Assembly: GCA_016183835.1 (NCBI GenBank)
Contig: JACPDV010000150.1
Span: 1-6,665, forward strand
Direction of reading: 5' to 3'
DNA from: Armatimonadota bacterium
Lineage (GTDB): Bacteria; Armatimonadota; UBA10988
DNA length: 6,665 bases
Shown: one piece after another, positions 5,624-6,665 of the stretch
Numbering within the stretch: the first letter of the stretch is position 1
Layout: each line of letters starts with the position of its first letter
Made by a program: the position numbers and the translations under genes
Notes under the pieces: model-generated
Told to the model about the DNA's origin: nothing
The model's input: the letters and a program-made list of their open reading frames with translations, nothing else
Database searches by the model: none

Positions 5624-6665
5624 ATGTCCGACCCGGCCATGTTCATCGACGGCGAGTGGACCCCCAGCCTCTCCGGCGCCACCTTCCCGGCCGAGAACCC
5701 CGCCACCGGCGAAGTCATCGCCCAGATCCCGGAAGGCACCCGCGACGACGCCCAGCGCGCCATCGCGGCGGCCAACCGCGCCAAGGCGGTGATCGGCAAG
5801 ATGAGCGTCTGGGACCGCTCGCGCCTCTGCGTCCGCCTCGCCGACGCCGTGGAGGCGCACCACGAGGAGCTGGCCCTGATCCTCAGCCGCGACCAGGGCA
5901 AGCCCTATCACACCGAGGCGCTCTACGAGGTACACAAAGCGGCCGAGGGCTTCCGCAACGCCGCCGAGCAGATCAAATGGCTCGAATCCTCGGTGATCCC
6001 CGTGGAGGCGCCCACCAAGCGGGTCTTCAGCATCCGCCAGCCCCGCGGGGTGTACGCGATCGTGACGCCGTGGAACTTCCCGCTCAACATCCCGGTGGAG
6101 TACCTCGCCCCGGCCGTGGCGGCGGGGAACGCCGTGGTCTGGGTGCCGGCGCCCACCACCTCCGCCTGCGCCCTGGAGTTCATGCGGGTCCTGGCCGAGG
6201 CCGACCTGCCGCCCGGCGTGATCAACTGCGTCACCGGCCCCGGCCCCGTGGTGGGCGACGAGATCGTCTCCAATCCGGGCACCGATGCGGTGGGTTTCAC
6301 CGGCAGCCCGGCCACGGGCGAGCAGATCATGCGCCGCGCCGCGGGCAAGCCGGTCATGCTCGAGCTGGGCGGCAACGGGCCGACCATCATCCTGGACGAC
6401 GCGGACCTGGACGCCTCCGCCGCGGCGGCGGGCTTCGCCTGCTGGCTGAATGCCGGCCAGGTCTGCTGCGCCACGGAGCGGATCCTGGTCACCGAGCGGG
6501 TTCACGATCAGGTGGTGGAGCGGCTCTGCGACAGTGCGCGCGCGCAGCACCTGGGCGATCCCCTGGAGCTGACGACCACGATGGGTCCGCTCAACAACGA
6601 GCCCACGGCGGCGAAGAACGACCGTCACATCGCGGATGCGGAGGAGAAGGGCGCGCGGGTGCTGA
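5624..6665 (+). CDS. Aldehyde dehydrogenase superfamily enzyme, C-terminus outside window
   Basis: Open from ATG at 5624 to the right edge, 347 codons of a family that is usually 450-500 long. TAGGAG (5611-5616) is 7 bases before the ATG. It opens MFIDGEWTPSLSG, followed by FPAENPATGEVIAQIPEG, typical of NAD(P)-dependent aldehyde dehydrogenases. TPWNFP (148-153) carries the oxyanion Asn151; FTGSPATG (225-232) is the nucleotide-binding turn; E247 in LELGGN is the general base; C281 in GQVCCATER is the nucleophile, and the E247-C281 spacing of 34 equals that in human ALDH2. The second conserved Glu (EEIFGP region) would lie beyond the edge. The usual V-x-K-P-x-E cofactor motif reads VWVPAP (172-177), so the Lys and Glu that normally hold the adenosine ribose are Val174 and Pro177. 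It oxidises an aldehyde to an acid in the cytoplasm; the substrate cannot be told from this. No partner dehydrogenase, oxidase or transporter is visible. Confidence 0.92.
   Translation, partial: MSDPAMFIDGEWTPSLSGATFPAENPATGEVIAQIPEGTRDDAQRAIAAANRAKAVIGKMSVWDRSRLCVRLADAVEAHHEELALILSRDQGKPYHTEALYEVHKAAEGFRNAAEQIKWLESSVIPVEAPTKRVFSIRQPRGVYAIVTPWNFPLNIPVEYLAPAVAAGNAVVWVPAPTTSACALEFMRVLAEADLPPGVINCVTGPGPVVGDEIVSNPGTDAVGFTGSPATGEQIMRRAAGKPVMLELGGNGPTIILDDADLDASAAAAGFACWLNAGQVCCATERILVTERVHDQVVERLCDSARAQHLGDPLELTTTMGPLNNEPTAAKNDRHIADAEEKGARVL

Overview
The window is GC-rich, with G or C at most third codon positions. It carries six protein-coding genes, two of them cut by the window edges. Two genes start with GTG, and an HtrA-type protease has a lipoprotein signal, so a Gram-negative bacterium is likely. 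The gene mix (a small PF04734 hydrolase, a stand-alone LarE, a two-PDZ lipoprotein HtrA) and the intergenic heptamer repeats resemble soil or subsurface phyla such as Acidobacteriota, Gemmatimonadota, Rokubacteria or relatives. I cannot fix the phylum from the sequence. No tRNA, rRNA, insertion sequence, phage gene or CRISPR array is visible.

Layout: five genes run leftward in series. In transcription order they are a lipoprotein DegP/HtrA protease (3782-5425), a Fur-family metalloregulator (3251-3685), LarE sacrificial sulfur transferase (2323-3168), a neutral-ceramidase-like zinc hydrolase (859-2136), and the N-terminal half of an AAA+ ATPase with a winged-helix region (1-791, running off the left edge). 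An aldehyde dehydrogenase (5624-6665, running off the right edge) is transcribed rightward, divergently from htrA across a 198-base gap. The longest gaps are this one and the 186-base gap between larE and the ceramidase-like gene; there is no gene-free stretch above 300 bases.

The genes do not form one recognisable pathway. HtrA is envelope protein quality control, Fur is metal sensing, LarE supplies sulfur (in known systems for the nickel-pincer cofactor of lactate racemase), and the hydrolase and dehydrogenase are separate metabolic enzymes. Gap sizes of 67-186 bases, a terminator-like hairpin after htrA and two weak promoter candidates suggest several transcription units rather than one operon.

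The most interesting non-coding signals are two. First, the fur leader: a strong Shine-Dalgarno sequence lies 31 bases from the ATG, the gap is filled by a perfect hairpin, and an alternative stem could hide the Shine-Dalgarno. Second, a nine-copy heptamer repeat contains the larE stop codon and faces a three-copy inverted arm just before the ceramidase-like gene. Among proteins, the ceramidase-like enzyme appears to lack the catalytic serine, and the aldehyde dehydrogenase lacks the Lys and Glu that usually hold the cofactor ribose.
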